A stretch of DNA of 64,000 nt from Azolla caroliniana (Eukaryota; Polypodiophyta): assembly GCA_043228905.1 (NCBI GenBank), contig JBHGNT010000012.1, positions 16,616,001 through 16,680,000 on the forward strand, in the 5' to 3' direction. The position numbers and the translations under genes were made by a program. A model generated the notes under the pieces. That model did not search any database, was not told where the DNA came from, and worked only from the letters and a program-made list of their open reading frames with translations. Of this stretch, positions 21,835 to 33,604 are shown piece by piece; the stretch's first letter is position 1; every line of letters starts with the position of its first letter.

Positions 21835-22339
21835 TTTATTTATTCATTACTTGTACCATCCCCGCCTGCAATTTTGTCTTTTTCGGTATATTTATTAGTA
21901 TTTACAATATTAGAATTACCCTTTATTTTTAGGGGCCCCTCTGCCGATTATTTCTACTCGTGGCCTATCTATTTTTGTTTCTCTCGTTCTTTTACATATT
22001 ATTTTTCATGGTATTTTTAGATCCTCTCTCTTTTGCCCTCCTCTTTCCCCCTCACGACTCTCTCTTCTCCCTCATCGCTTTTACTCCTCCCTCTGTGATC
22101 GCGCTCCAGCCCCTCTCGCGTTACACTCTACCCTCGGGTGGGTCTAAAAATCTATTTTTTACTCTCTCTTCCTGCGCTCTCACACTCGGCCCCCACTAAC
22201 GCCACAAACCTACTCACCTCCTATAACGGCCACGACTACCATGTCGTTTTTGCCACCCCCTTGGCGCCGCCAGTCGCATCTGGCCGCTTCATGCGCGGCC
22301 TAGCGCTTCCTCCTCATGACCCTCCCTTCGTGTCACTCT
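21835..22339. other. Pyrimidine-rich spacer in G1
   Basis: Strong C/T bias (many tctctc and ccctc blocks). No gene or repeat recognised. Confidence 0.35.
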
Positions 22340-22693
22340 TCGAACTCCCCACCACCGGTTCGAAGGGAGACGCTCTTCGAACCCCTCCCCGGTTCGAAGA
22401 GTGGTACTCTTTGAACCCCTTCCCACCGGTTCGAAGAGAGAACCCCTTCCCACCAGTTCGGAGAGAGATGCTCTTCGAACCCCTCACGGGTTCAAAGAGC
22501 GGTACTCTTCGAACCCCTTCCCACCGGTTTGAAGAGAGACGCTCTTCGAACCCCTTCCCATCGGTTCGAAGAGCGGTACTCTTCGAACCCCTTCCCCTTA
22601 GTTCGAAGAGAGACACTCTTTGAACCCCTCCCCGATTTGAAGAGAGACACTCTTTGAACCACTCACTCCCGGTTCGAAGAACGTCGAACCCCC
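22340..22693. repeat. Hairpin-forming minisatellite, about ten units
   Basis: Units of about 35 bases contain ggttcgaagag and its complement ctcttcgaacc about 8 bases apart, followed by ccttcccacc. The array resumes briefly at 28165 (cccggttcgaacc) on the far side of C1, so C1 inserted into it. Confidence 0.8.
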
Positions 22694-22984
22694 TGTTGGA
22701 GACAAAGTCGTCTGTGCGGAAGATCAAGAAGCATTCGATTGCTGTTGAGTACCTGCGTATGACAGTTTGTAGGTCGTTGCACAGAGAGAGAGAGAGAGAG
22801 ACAGAGAGGCACAAAAGACTTTGTCTTATTCCATAAAGCAATAATACAACACCCCAACCTTACAAAGAGGTTACAAGGTCACTATATATAGTGACCGACT
22901 TAGGGCAACTACCCTTTATGCTAATTACATAAATGGCCAAAACGGGATAGTGTGAATACGTCCATTATACACATGTATTCGACA
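22694..22984 (-). repeat. C1 3' LTR
   Basis: 291 bases, TG...CA ends. It contains gagagagagagag and an actatatatagt palindrome that may serve as the TATA region. A purine tract (complement of ctcccccgt, 22985-22993) abuts it. Confidence 0.95.
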
Positions 22985-23177
22985 CTCCCCCGTAATGGGC
23001 GTATACATGGGTTATCTAAGATTACAGGTATAGACTTAGGTTCTCGGACATATCAGCTTTGTTCGGATCGGCAGGGTCCGAAGGCAGAAGACCGAACTGG
23101 TCGGGTCGGAACAGTTGAAGCCGATCATTAAGGAACTGATGTCGGTTGTCGGGAACCATCCTGCTCTGTGTCCGGCT

Positions 23178-26100
23178 CTAACCGGACTGGTTTGTCGTTA
23201 CGCCCATCTGATGCCGAAGAGACCGAAAACGGTCTGCCGAAAGACACTTGGTCATTCCATCTGCGACATTGTCGGTTGTGGATATTTTCTCTAGATCGAT
23301 TTTCCCTGAAATGACGCAGTCCCGAACGAAGTGATATCGAACGTCGATATGTTTGGAGGCGTTGTGGTGAACCGGATTTTTCGACAAGGCAACAGCACCT
23401 TGACTGTCGCTGTAGACAACTGGAGCCGAGTCATGGTCGACTTGTCGAAACGTGTGCGCCAGCCGACCGAGCCACAAAGCTTCTTTTGCTGCGTCGGACG
23501 CAGCTACATATTCTGCTTCGGTCGTTGAGGTCGCTGTGCACTCCTGAAGTTTCGACTTCCACGAGATTGCTCCATTGCCGAATTTGAAGCAGTATCCGGT
23601 TGTTGATTTCCGACTGTCTATACAGCCGGCGAAGTCCGAGTCGGTGTAACCGACTACGCCTGAGGTTCGGTTCGGACCGAAAAGAATGCCGTGGTCTTTT
23701 GTGCCAGCCAGATATCTGAACACATGCTTGACTGCGTTCCAATGCGATCGGCCAGGATTGTGCATAAATCTGCTAACGACTCCTACGGCGTGAGAAATAT
23801 CAGGCCGTGTCGCGACCATCAGGTACATAAGGGAGCCGACTGCCGGTGCATACGGTACCGACTTCATATCTTCCCCCTCCGGACCGGATGTCGGGCAGTC
23901 TCGCTGAGAGAGCCGAAGATTCATGGGGAGCGGGGTTGAAGCAGATTTGGCTGATTGCATGTTGAAGCGTTCTAAGACACGTCGGGTATAGTCGGTCTGA
24001 GACAAAAAAAGATGTTGTTTATCGCGATGCCGACTAATCTTCATGCCAAGGATGTGTCGTGCCGGACCGAGGTCCTTCATGGCAAACTTCAACCGCAGTT
24101 GCCGAATGAGATCGGCAAGTTCGCCCGCGTGGCGTCCAGAAATTAGCATGTCGTCCACGTAAATGATGAGGAAGATGGGTGATCCATCTTGAGCTGTGTT
24201 GGTAAAGAGACAATGGTCCTCATCGCTTTTTGAGAAGCCGATCGATTGGATGAAGTCGTCGAACTTCTTGTACCATTGTCGCGGTGCCTGTTTGAGGCCG
24301 TATAGACTCTTCCTGAGTCGGCAGACTAGATGTGCTTGGCCAGTTGCCACGAAGCCTTTTGGCTGCTCCATATAAATTTCCTCTTCAAGATCACCATGGA
24401 GGAATGTTGTTTTGACATCTAGCTGAATCAGCTCCAAGTTGTCGGCTGCCACTACGCCGAGTAGAAAACAGAGGGTTGTCATTTTCACCACTGGTGAAAA
24501 AATCTCGTCGAAGTCGACGCCATATTCTTGTCGGAAGCCCTTCGCAACTAATCTGGCCTTGTACTTTGGGGTGGTCGAATCAGACGTCTCTTTTAGTCGA
24601 TAAACCCACTTGCAAGGAAGAGCACGTCGGTTCCTAGGTAATTCAACCAGATCCCAAGTCTTGTTTGCCCGAATGGAGTGCATTTCCGACTCCATCGCCA
24701 GATGCCAGGTGGCGAAATCGACAGATGTCGATGCTTCTTCGTAAGACGTCGGTTCGCCGGCGTCGGTGAAGAAAATTCCAGGAGAATACCTCTCCGGAGG
24801 TTGCGACAGTCTCTCGGATCGGCGAGGTAAGATTGGACTGGTCGCATCGGGTATCAAGGTCGGATGGTCCGAAAGCGGATTGTTCTGTTGTGCCGAGTCG
24901 GGGTTGTCCGAGTCGGTAGTGTAAGGTTCAGCTACCCGTGAAGCTGACCGTGTGTTGAGAGCGGGGCCTTCTTGAAGGGTCGGCACATCGGAAAATGTCA
25001 CCCTTCGGACTTCGATCGGTTTTTCGACTGATGGATTCATAGCCGACTCGTTGAACACAACGTCCGAACTTCGAACGATTTGTCTGCGTTCGGGGTCCTA
25101 GAGTCGGTATCCCATTTCGCCGTCGGATCCATATCCAAGGAAAATGCATTTCCTGGACCGAGGTGCAAGTTTTCGGCGATCATCTTTCGGAATAAGGGCG
25201 TACGCCTCGCATCCGAAGATCCTCAGCTTGTCGTAATTCGGCTTACTGCCGATCCATAGTTCCTGAGGAATTTGAAGTCCTAGAGGTCTACTTGGCGACA
25301 TATTGATTATGTGTACTGCCGTGAGTAGAGCCTCTGCCCAGAAGCCATCCGACAGTCCGGAGTGTTGGAGCATGGAAACTGTCCATTCTTGGATTGTCCG
25401 ATTCATGCGTTCGGCAATCCCGTTTTGCTCCGGACTATGTGGTGCCGTAAATTCACGTCGGATGCCGCGTTGTCGGCAGAATTTGACGAATTCTTCGGAT
25501 TTAAACTCTCCCCCATTATCTGTCCGAAAGCATTTCAGCTTTCGGTCGGTTTGATTTTCTACCATAGCGAGCCAATCGGTGAAGATCGAGAAGACCCGAT
25601 CTTTGGTGCGAATTGGATAAGCCCACACCTTTCGAGTCGAATCGTCAATAAAAGTGACGAAGTAAGAGGCACCGCCGAGAGACTGATGCGGCATTGGGCC
25701 ACAGACGTCCGAGTGGACCAAATCAAGAGGTCTCGTTTCTCTTGGTGCTGATGTCGGGTGTGATGCGGCTGCTTGTTTGCCATACTGGCAATGCTCGCAG
25801 AATTGATGGTCCGAGAAGGAGAGTTTGGGGATGTATCCGGCTCTAGACAGGTGCGTGATGCCGGCCTTGCTGAGGTGTCCTAATCTTCGGTGCCATAGTG
25901 ATGACACAGGAATATCCACCAAAAACAGGTTACCCTCTCTGAGCGTAACATGTAACGGATACAGGGAGTGTATCTTGGGTCCTCTAGCAAGCAGGAGGTT
26001 CCCCCTGTGGAGTGTCCACCCTCCCGAAGAAAAACCGGCACGAATGCCGTCTTCATCTAGTTGTCCGACTGAGATCAATGGCCTTGAGAGCTCGGGTACA

Positions 26101-27194
26101 TGTCGGACATTGTGGAGTACAAGTGTAGAGCCACCTGCAAGGTTGAGCTCTACTGTGCCGATTCCGATGATGTCACAGTGTTGTGAGTTGCCGACTCGAA
26201 CTGAGTCGGAGTGACGGATCGTATATTGCCGAAATTGGGATCGATGAGGAGTCACGTGAAATGACGCGCCCGAATCTAAGAGCCATGTGCTCGATTCTTC
26301 AGTCGTGAGTAGAACTTCTGATCCGACTGGATTTTCGATTGATAGTATATTCGGGTCGTCCGGTAGTACATCAGCTGAGAAGCTGACGTAATTGATCTCC
26401 TCATGCCGGCCACTCTTCTTGTTGTTCTTGTTCTTGAGTGCGCGGCAGTCGGCTTTGATGTGTCCGGGTTTCTTGCAATAGTTGCAGATTCGGTTATCCC
26501 GTGACTAGCTCCGTCTTCGCTGATTGTTCGGCGGCCGTGAGGAATCTCTTCCTCGTATGTTCGATCGGTCTGTCGAACCTTGTACTACGTAAGCGTCGTC
26601 TGTTGAGTCTTTGGCGAAAGACTTTCTCCAAGCTGCTTCGGTCAGGATTGCGCTCGTGACTTCGGAGTATTTAACAGCCGTGGTTGACGCGTTGCACACG
26701 GTTGTGACGAAAGTTTCCCAGGATGAGGGAAGGCTGCTCATGAGTATCATTGCTCTGAGTTCATCCTCGATTGCCGTCCCCTGTGACGAGATTTGGGAGC
26801 TTATGCTTTCGTACTCATTGAGGTGTGCTTGAACCGAATCGGATTCTTTCATCCGCAAGTTGTAGAGGCGCCGGATCAGAAACATCTTCGTTGCGGCGAC
26901 CTTCTTTTCGTAAGTGTCCGACAGTGTTTTCCACAGTTCGAATGCTGTCGTACACGATTGCACCGTAAAGTATACCGATTCCGATAGGTGCATCCGAATC
27001 ATGGCGCGGACAATTCTGTCCAGCTTCTGCCACTCAATTGGTTTGTATCCTTCTGGAGGTTCTTCATTTTCGATGGGATCGATTTGCCCCTTGACTATGA
27101 GATAGTCCTGCATTTGTTCCTTCCAGAAGTTGAAGTTCGATCCATCGAACTTTCGTAGACTCATTTCTGACGAGCCGGATGTTGATGCCATCAA
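23178..27194 (-). pseudogene. C1 gag-pol polyprotein, two TAG codons
   Basis: The start is ATG 27194, 674 bases inside the 5' LTR. Gag (27194-26508) begins with KFDGSNFNFWKEQM, a UBN2-like capsid. TAG 26505-26507 separates it from the knuckle CNYCKKPGHIKADC. Then come protease WLLDSGASFHVTP; integrase with HRRLGHLSKAGITH, CEHCQYGKQ and DDE residues in LVHSDVCG, RTDNGGEF and EQNGIAERMN; and GYGSDGEMGYRL before the second TAG (25098-25100). RT has YVDDMLISG and RNase H has GYTDSDFAG and TEAEYVAAS. It ends HQMGVTTNQSG. All parts are in one frame (1338 codons). The second TAG replaces the Trp usual after GYRL. Either both are inactivating mutations or the first is read through; the sequence cannot decide. 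Confidence 0.92.
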
Positions 27195-27868
27195 GTTCGG
27201 TTTTGGTTGACGAAGCTCGGTTCGGAGTTGACTACGAACCTTGTTGGAGTGCAGCCAGTTGGCTCACCCGATATCGTTCTAGTCGGATTTGAACCCGAGT
27301 CGGTTCGGCTTCGGAGCTTGCTCGAATTGACTCCGGTAACTTGAGGGACAGAACCGACTGGTCTTCCCGAATGTTGCCGAGTCGGAGTGAGCCCGGTTCG
27401 CTTCGGATATATATGCCGAATACCGATTATTGAAACCGATTATCTGGACCGATTCTGCTTCGGGTGGCTGCAGCGACGAGAGAGACAGATCCAACTGATC
27501 CTCCCGAATGTCGATCAGCCGGATGAAGCGCGAATTGGGGTTGTTGTCTTGAGACCGATCTGCACCGAGTGGTTACAACGAGCGGCGAGCAGCGTTTAAT
27601 GACCTTTTCGGATGCCGTTTAACCGAGTGGAGCGCGATCGTGTCAATGTTGCACAAGTGGATTTCACCTCGAGCGTTGCGATCACAAGGAACGGAGTACA
27701 ACCGGCTGGCTTACTCCAAGCGAAGAGGATCTAACGCGAAGAGATGCAAGCCTCGTTTTTCTTCTTCTCTCTTCTTCGAATGACGCAGGAAACCGAATGC
27801 TGTGCAGGCTGAGACGACAGCCGACAGCGGATTGAAGGACCGAATACTGTGCAGGCTCTGATACCAGA
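27195..27868 (-). other. C1 untranslated leader with primer site
   Basis: Non-coding, 674 bases between the 5' LTR and the gag ATG. The primer site, complement of ggctctgatacca at 27854-27866, lies two bases inside the LTR. Confidence 0.8.
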
Positions 27869-28159
27869 TGTTGGAGACAAAGTCGTCTGTGCGGAAGATC
27901 AAGAAGCATTCGATTGCTGTTGAGTACCTGCGTATGACAGTTTGTAGGTCGTTGCACAGAGAGAGAGAGAGAGAGACAGAGAGGCACAAAAGACTTTGTC
28001 TTATTCCATAAAGCAATAATACAACACCCCAACCTTACAAAGAGGTTACAAGGTCACTATATATAGTGACCGACTTAGGGCAACTACCCTTTATGCTAAT
28101 TACATAAATGGCCAAAACGGGATAGTGTGAATACGTCCATTATACACATGTATTCGACA
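27869..28159 (-). repeat. C1 5' LTR
   Basis: Identical to 22694-22984 over all 291 bases. It ends against ccccc, the target duplication. Confidence 0.95.
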
Positions 28160-28464
28160 CCCCCCACCCCCGGTTCGAACCACTCACTCTTGGTTCAGTC
28201 TACCGAGAGACCCCCGCCGCCCAAACACAACCTAGACACTAATCCATCTGTCCCCTTAAAATATAAATATAAATATCGCTATCCCTCCAAACACCTCATA
28301 CTATCAATTATAATAATTATAACTAATCACAATAAGTCATTGATATGAATCGATAAGTACACTAATCATCGGTCATATTGATGTGTCGACAAGGGCCAGG
28401 GAGTGTAAGGATTGGTACACTCTCATATGGCTATACTAATCTTTGTCGTAGCGGGTTATAATCG

Positions 28465-28925
28465 ATGGATTCCACCCCATTCACCAAGCTCCTCCACACG
28501 CACTACCCCGACACCGGCTACGTTCACACGCACGCCTTCGCGGATGTTACCCATGTTGATTTCCAGTTCAACATCGCGGACGTTTGCACTACGCTACATT
28601 TGTCGGCGGATGGCACTCCCTTCCGCACCACAAAGGCCCCTGGCGTCGTCCCCAACATCATCCCCCCCGCCTACTCCGAGTATTCCGGACGCGAAGGTTG
28701 GAATTTCACCGAAATTCCCCCTCACCTCCATGATCATTTTAGCGCCATCGCCTAAATTGGTGACACCGACACCATCAACCGTATCCCCAATGAGTTCCTC
28801 AAGTGGGCACACGATCCTCGACCGGTCCAGTGGGCCCACGAACTCACCACCGACGAACCCCTGACGAACCCCCCTCCTCTATCCTTCCCGCCCCCAACGC
28901 CCGAAGCTCCCCTCCCACAGTGCAC
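28465..28925 (+). pseudogene. Extra 3' ORF in G1, unknown function
   Basis: A 96-codon frame (MDSTPFTKLLHTHYPDTG...) ends at TAA 28753 but the same frame continues open to about 28925 (GDTDTINRIPNEFLKWAHD). It sits immediately upstream of the purine tract and 3' LTR, the position of extra ORFs in some Tat-lineage Gypsy elements. It reads like real protein (mixed hydrophobic and charged residues) but I recognise no domain. Confidence 0.45.
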
Positions 28926-28945
28926 CTAGGAGTGTGCACTCATTA

Positions 28946-29025
28946 GGTTGGGGGGGATGTTAAGTGCTTGGATCCCACCATGACCGGTAATGAAGAAGAG
29001 CGCATTAACAAGGACGTAGTATGGC
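28946..29025 (+). repeat. G1 purine tract and 3' LTR stub
   Basis: ggttggggggga (28946-28957) is followed by the first 68 bases of the G1 LTR, tgttaagtgcttgg onward, matching 29182-29249. The LTR stops within atggc at 29021-29025, where Copia sequence begins. Confidence 0.75.
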
Positions 29026-29181
29026 CTCCCAATGCTTTCATCCTGGGTTTAACATGTACCGACCGACGACCCCTACTTCATATGCAAGGTCCAATCGAGT
29101 CGCCACCATTGCGTACATTTTACTTCCTACTACCAATGCGTAGGGTATCTTTCCATTGAGCTCTTTCTCCTCGTCAGTCGA

Positions 29182-29742
29182 TGTTAAGCACTTGGATTGC
29201 ACCATGATCGGTAATGAAGAAGAGCGCATCAACAAGGACGTAGTATGGCTAAGGGACCTACGAAAGAGGGAATGGTAAGAGGAAAGAGGGCTAAGAGACA
29301 TCCAAGTGTGAAAGGTCCATACCCTAAATGTAAATGCTATATAAACCACATGGTGGTGGCTTTGTAAGGGTTCTTCCATTTGTAAAGATCTCCCTATTGA
29401 TTAAGAGCTAGAGCTTCCTTTCCTCCTTCTTGTAACCTTTAAGCTTAAGAGAGATTAGTGAAGTGTTTAGTTAGAGAACACTAATCTCTCTTCCTTTTTG
29501 GTGCTAGACCTCTTCACAAATAGGGTTAATAAAATATTCATTACCCTATTGTCCCTAAGAGCGAGCTTGAGAGAGTGAGAGAGATATCGTGTTTAATCAT
29601 CTATTAATTGTTAAGTGAGTGTGAGGCTTGGATGTGTCCGACAACCATCTTCGCCCGATTCGCCATCAAAAGGGTATACGCCGATCCGAACTCCACAAAT
29701 GACATCGAGGAGTTAACTCCATCGATACATAAATCCTACACA
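29182..29742 (+). repeat. Solo LTR of the G1 family (561 bases)
   Basis: A complete TG...CA LTR with a tatataaac TATA region near 29339. It lies within C2 RT sequence. The flanks gtcga (29177-29181) and gacga (29743-29747) are a target duplication with one change. No internal element sequence is present, so it arose by LTR-LTR recombination. Confidence 0.85.
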
Positions 29743-31026
29743 GACGAAGGAGAGTTTCTGTCTGATAGTCGGATTAACGTCGGAAGCGATGTTGGTGCTA
29801 GCTTGGAATTTTCCATGTTGAAGCGTCTCAACACCTTTCAAATGTCGTGAGATTGGGATAGTCGAACAATCTTTGTCTTCCGATTCCGCTCTATCCTCAT
29901 GCCCAGTATATGTCGGTCTTGTCCAAGTTCCTTCATCGCAAACTTGTTGTGAAGGCTTGGCTTTAGCTTTCCAATCTCTGCTCGATTGATCCTTGCAATT
30001 AGCATGTCATTGATGTATAGGATCAGATGGATCTGGGACTCGTCAGCCAGTTGCCGAACATACATACATGGGTCGGAGTTGGATTGGCGGTAGTTGAGCT
30101 GTCTGATGTAGGAGTCAAACTTCTAGTACCACATCCTCGATGCTTGTTTTAAGCCATAAAGGCTTTTCTTCAGTAGACATACGAGGTGACCTTCCCCTCG
30201 TGTCGCCGTGAAGCCTACCGGTTGAGACATGTAGATGTCTTCTTCTAGATCTCCGTGTAGGAAAGCCATCTTGACGTCCAATTGCTCAAGCTCTATGTCC
30301 TCTGTCGGCACGACCTGGAGTAGTAGTCGAAGGGTGGTCATCTTGACTACTAAAGAGAAAATTTCATCATAGTCCACCCCATCTTCCTGTTTGAACCCTT
30401 TCGTGACGAGCTAAGCTTTGTATTTGGTCTTTTCCAAATCAGATATATATTTGTACCTGAAGACCCATTTTGAGGGTAGCGGCTTCCTTCCAGCTACTAG
30501 TTCGACCAGCTCCCATGTTTGATTCTCGCAAATTGAGTCCATCTCGGATTGCATGCCTTGTAGCCATGTATCGTCACCCGGTGTAGTTGACGTAGTCGAG
30601 GCCCAGTTGATAGAACATTATTGGCCTTCGAACTCATCTGGATCTCCCGAGTGCCGAAATGATCACTTTTTTTACTCTTGTTGATTTGGCTTTGTCTTTG
30701 ATGGCTTTGTCTTCAAGTTCGACTAGTGGACCTCCTACCGATTCGGAGTCGATAGGTGTATTGTCGGCTTGTTCGAGTTCAACTATTTGTCGAATCTCCA
30801 ATTCAGCCCGGTGGGTCAGTCTTTCTATGATGTCTCTGTCGACGTCGAAGGAGACCGTCTTACCAACTATTTTCTGTTGGTTCCTCACAGAGAGAATAGA
30901 GTTTTCATTGAAGACCACGTAGCTACTCCGGATCAATTTCCATTCCTCTGCGTCCCATAGTCTATAGCTGAATTCCCCATTGGTTCCATAACCAAGAAAT
31001 ATGCATTTTGTTGCATGGGGTGCCAA
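29743..31026 (-). pseudogene. C2 reverse transcriptase and pol linker
   Basis: From right: KCIFLGYGTNGEFSYRLWD (30970-31010), an acidic linker, then RT with FLHGDLEEDIYMSQP and KKSLYGLKQASRMWY (30123-30377) and YINDMLIARINRAEIG (near 30000), in which the catalytic YVDD has become YIND. Frame breaks near 30100 and 30400 show decay. Confidence 0.75.
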
Positions 31027-31417
31027 TTGTGAGCAGATATGCGTGGAAGTATGTTTGAGGACCTGTGGAGTAGATAGACAAGAAGTTAAGCTTCAATGGT
31101 GATTCTCGTTATTCTCAGTTTTCTCTCTCTCTTAGAGACTCTCTATACAAGAATGATCAAGAAACACGTATTACAACGTTAGATTAGGGCTTATATACTC
31201 CAGCCCTAACTATTGGATGTTTTCACACTAGTAAGAATGCAAAGTGGAAGGAGTCGGCCTTTTATGCCAACAAACGCCCCCGTTAAAGGACTACTCTTTC
31301 CTACATGTACAAGTGATTGGGGTTATCTCCCTCGTAAACTTAGATGACAAAGTTGATCTAAATTTGTATTACAAGTCTGTCAGCGTATAGTCAAGTCGAC
31401 AGAGGTAGAAAAAATAT

Positions 31418-31855
31418 CTAGCATAATTCGGTTAGTTGTTCGGATTGGTTTGTCCGAAATGGTTGGATCATCTTACCTTCTGCTCCTTGCTCGGTTCTCT
31501 TTGGCTTAGTCTCTTGTTGTAGTCCCATCTTTGTCCTCAGTGCTTCGGAGCGTTGATCTGGGAGTGACTTCATCAAGCAATCAACGATGTTCACCTCGGT
31601 GTTGATCTTCCGGACTTCGAGCTTCTTCTCGGTTACTAGCTCCTGGATATGATGATACCGCACCTCAATGTGCTTTTCCTTCGCATGATAGACAGGGTTA
31701 TTGATGAGGTGTATTGCGCTCTGTGAGTCGTTGTACATGGTCGGTGCTAGTCGGTTGATTCGGCTCCTAGCCAAAAAGTTGCCAGTCAGTCGGTGTAGCC
31801 AGATCGCCTCCTTTGCTGGCTCTAATGTTGCTATGTACCGCCACCATAGGGCCAT
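31418..31855 (-). pseudogene. C3 RNase H
   Basis: It reads YNDSQSAIHLINNPVYH, KHIEVRYHHIQELV and NIVDCLMKSL, the C-terminal half of a Copia RNase H. It is truncated on its N-terminal side and would not be expressed. Confidence 0.75.
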
Positions 31856-32106
31856 GCACTCTTGATTTTTTGACCTCCATGATATGGCACCGCCACCATA
31901 GGTGAATATGTAGCTTGATGTCGACTTCCAATTGTCCGAATTCCCTACGTAATTGGAGTCGGTGTAGCCTTAGACTTCGGTCGATTTGCCGATTTGAAAG
32001 TCAATTGTGCATCTTTGGTCCCTCTTAGGTACATGAAGATGTGCTTGATGGCCTCCTAATGCTTCCGTCCTGGGTTTGACATGTACTAACTAACGACCCC
32101 TACTTC

Positions 32107-32650
32107 CTATGCAAGGTCAGGTCGAGTCGCCACCATTGCATACATGATACTGAATCCTACTACCGATGCGTAGGGTATCTTTCCATTGAGCTCTTTCTCC
32201 TCGTCTGTCGAAGGATAGTCTTTGTCTAATAGTCGGATCGACGTCGGAAGTGGTGTTGGTGTTGGCTTGGAATTTTCCATGTTGAAGCATCTCCACACCT
32301 TTCGGATGTAGTCAGACTGGGAGAGTTGAACAATCTTTGTCTTCCGATTCCGCTCTATCCTCATGCCTAGTATATGTTAGGTTGTCGTCTCCTTGGCAAT
32401 ACTGAAGTAGACATTCTCAGCCAGATGCATTCAGGTGGTGGAGCGCACAATTTCTTCTAATGATCTCTACTCTTCGGTTGACATCATAACGGTTTTTTCG
32501 CTATGTCGAATAGCTTTGACTTGTCTTCTGATAATCAACACATGCATTATGTCCTTCCATAGGGTAAAGTTTTTGCCGTCGAACTTTCAGATTTCATCTC
32601 CTATACCGGATATTGAAGCCATATTATGTTTTGAAAGTGAGATTTTGGAC
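32107..32650 (-). pseudogene. C3 RT end fused to gag start
   Basis: 32107-32364 reads MRIERNRKTKIVQLSQSDY and ATRPDLA (RT/RNase H boundary). Gag-like sequence follows directly from about 32380, including the FDGKNFTLWKD-type start near 32560. The junction marks the internal deletion. Confidence 0.6.
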
Positions 32651-33386
32651 TGACCTACTCTATTCCTTTAGTTCTTTTTGTTGTTTCATTGTTGTTGAGC
32701 ATCAGGTTCGCTCTGATACCAATTGTGAGCAAATATACGTGCAAGAACGTTTGAGGACCTATCAATTATGCACAGCAAACAACATACACAGATATATAGC
32801 TGAAGGAGTAAATAGATAAGAAGTTAAGCTTCAATGGTGATTCTCGTTATTCTCAGTTTTCTTTCTCTCTCTCTCTCATAGACTCTCTATAGAAGAATGA
32901 TCAAGCAACATGTATTACAATGTTAGGTTAGGGCTTATATACTCAAGCCCTAACTATTGGACGTTTTCACACTAGTAAGGATACAAAGTGGAAGGAGTTG
33001 TCCTTTTATTCCAACACCAACTTGGTCCTTTTCTCCCTAGGTATGAATACGTAGGCTTCGCATCCAAATATACAAACTCTATCATAGGTCATCTGTTTGC
33101 CTGACCATAGTGCCTCTGGCATTTCAGCCTGACTACTTTCGACGGCAACATGTGTGAAGAATAGCGCGGAATATCGCTCGGCCACAACCGAGTTTTGAAT
33201 CACATAAATAGGAATGAACAAGAGAGTACACAGAAATGACACAGGATGTTTACGTGGAAAACCCTAATAGGGAAAAACCACGGGAGCCCACGAACTCCAA
33301 CTATCACTATATGAGAGAAAATACAAATTGGAGGCATAGAGGCAATGACCTCGTGCTCGCGATCTTCGCCAGACGACGGTTACGAG

Positions 33387-33430
<44 letters not shown>

Positions 33431-33604
33431 AGTAGTTATGCACATACAAGAATATGACAAATTGCATAACAAAGTGATTGCCCTAATTCATATTTATACT
33501 TATATGAACTTAGGGCTATTTACAAATATAGCCTCAATAGGCTTGCTCGAAACATATTTACATATATGTCTCTCTTCCGGTTCTCACTGGGTCCTCTTCA
33601 TTCG

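Larger units (their letters stand above)
22694..28159 (-). mobile_element. C1: young, nearly intact Copia retrotransposon
   Basis: Two 291-base LTRs (22694-22984 and 27869-28159) read identical base for base, so insertion was recent. Flanks are ccccc on both sides (22689-22693 and 28160-28164), the target duplication. The primer site (27854-27866) matches initiator-Met tRNA and a purine tract lies beside the left LTR. One reading frame runs from 27194 to 23178 through gag, protease, integrase, RT and RNase H, in the Copia order, and is interrupted only by two TAG codons. Confidence 0.95.
6849..29025 (+). mobile_element. G1: decayed Tat/Athila-like Gypsy retrotransposon, nested host
   Basis: Pieces in order are a truncated 5' LTR (6849-7051), primer site (7058-7074), gag (about 7839-10530), protease (18514 on), a pol C-terminal module (to 19550), a second protease-like region (20704-21039), an extra ORF (28465-28920), a polypurine tract (28946-28957) and a 3' LTR stub (28958-29025). 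G2 and C1 interrupt it. The reading frame of the protease region picks up at the right edge of G2, which supports the nesting. Reverse transcriptase, RNase H and the integrase core are missing, so the copy is non-autonomous. That 20704-28920 belongs to the same element is inferred from order and strand only. Confidence 0.65.
31028..33016 (-). mobile_element. C3: internally deleted Copia inside C2
   Basis: The LTRs are 31028-31272 and 32724-33016 (tgtgagca...ccaaca). The left copy lacks about 45 bases present in the right copy. Flanks ccaat and ccaac suggest a target duplication. Inside are RNase H (31418-31855), an RT end fragment (32107-32364) and a gag start (32435-32650), with protease, integrase and most RT lost. 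The primer site (ctctgatacca, 32711-32721) is intact. Confidence 0.8.

Noticed and set aside
22138-22841. Two 160-175-codon open frames on opposite strands
   Set aside because: They run through the 35-base minisatellite and the C1 LTR; the repeat keeps frames open by chance.
28412-28864. 150-codon frame overlapping the extra G1 ORF
   Set aside because: It is Ser/Pro/Thr-rich and overlaps 28465-28925 in another frame; the latter has the more protein-like composition.
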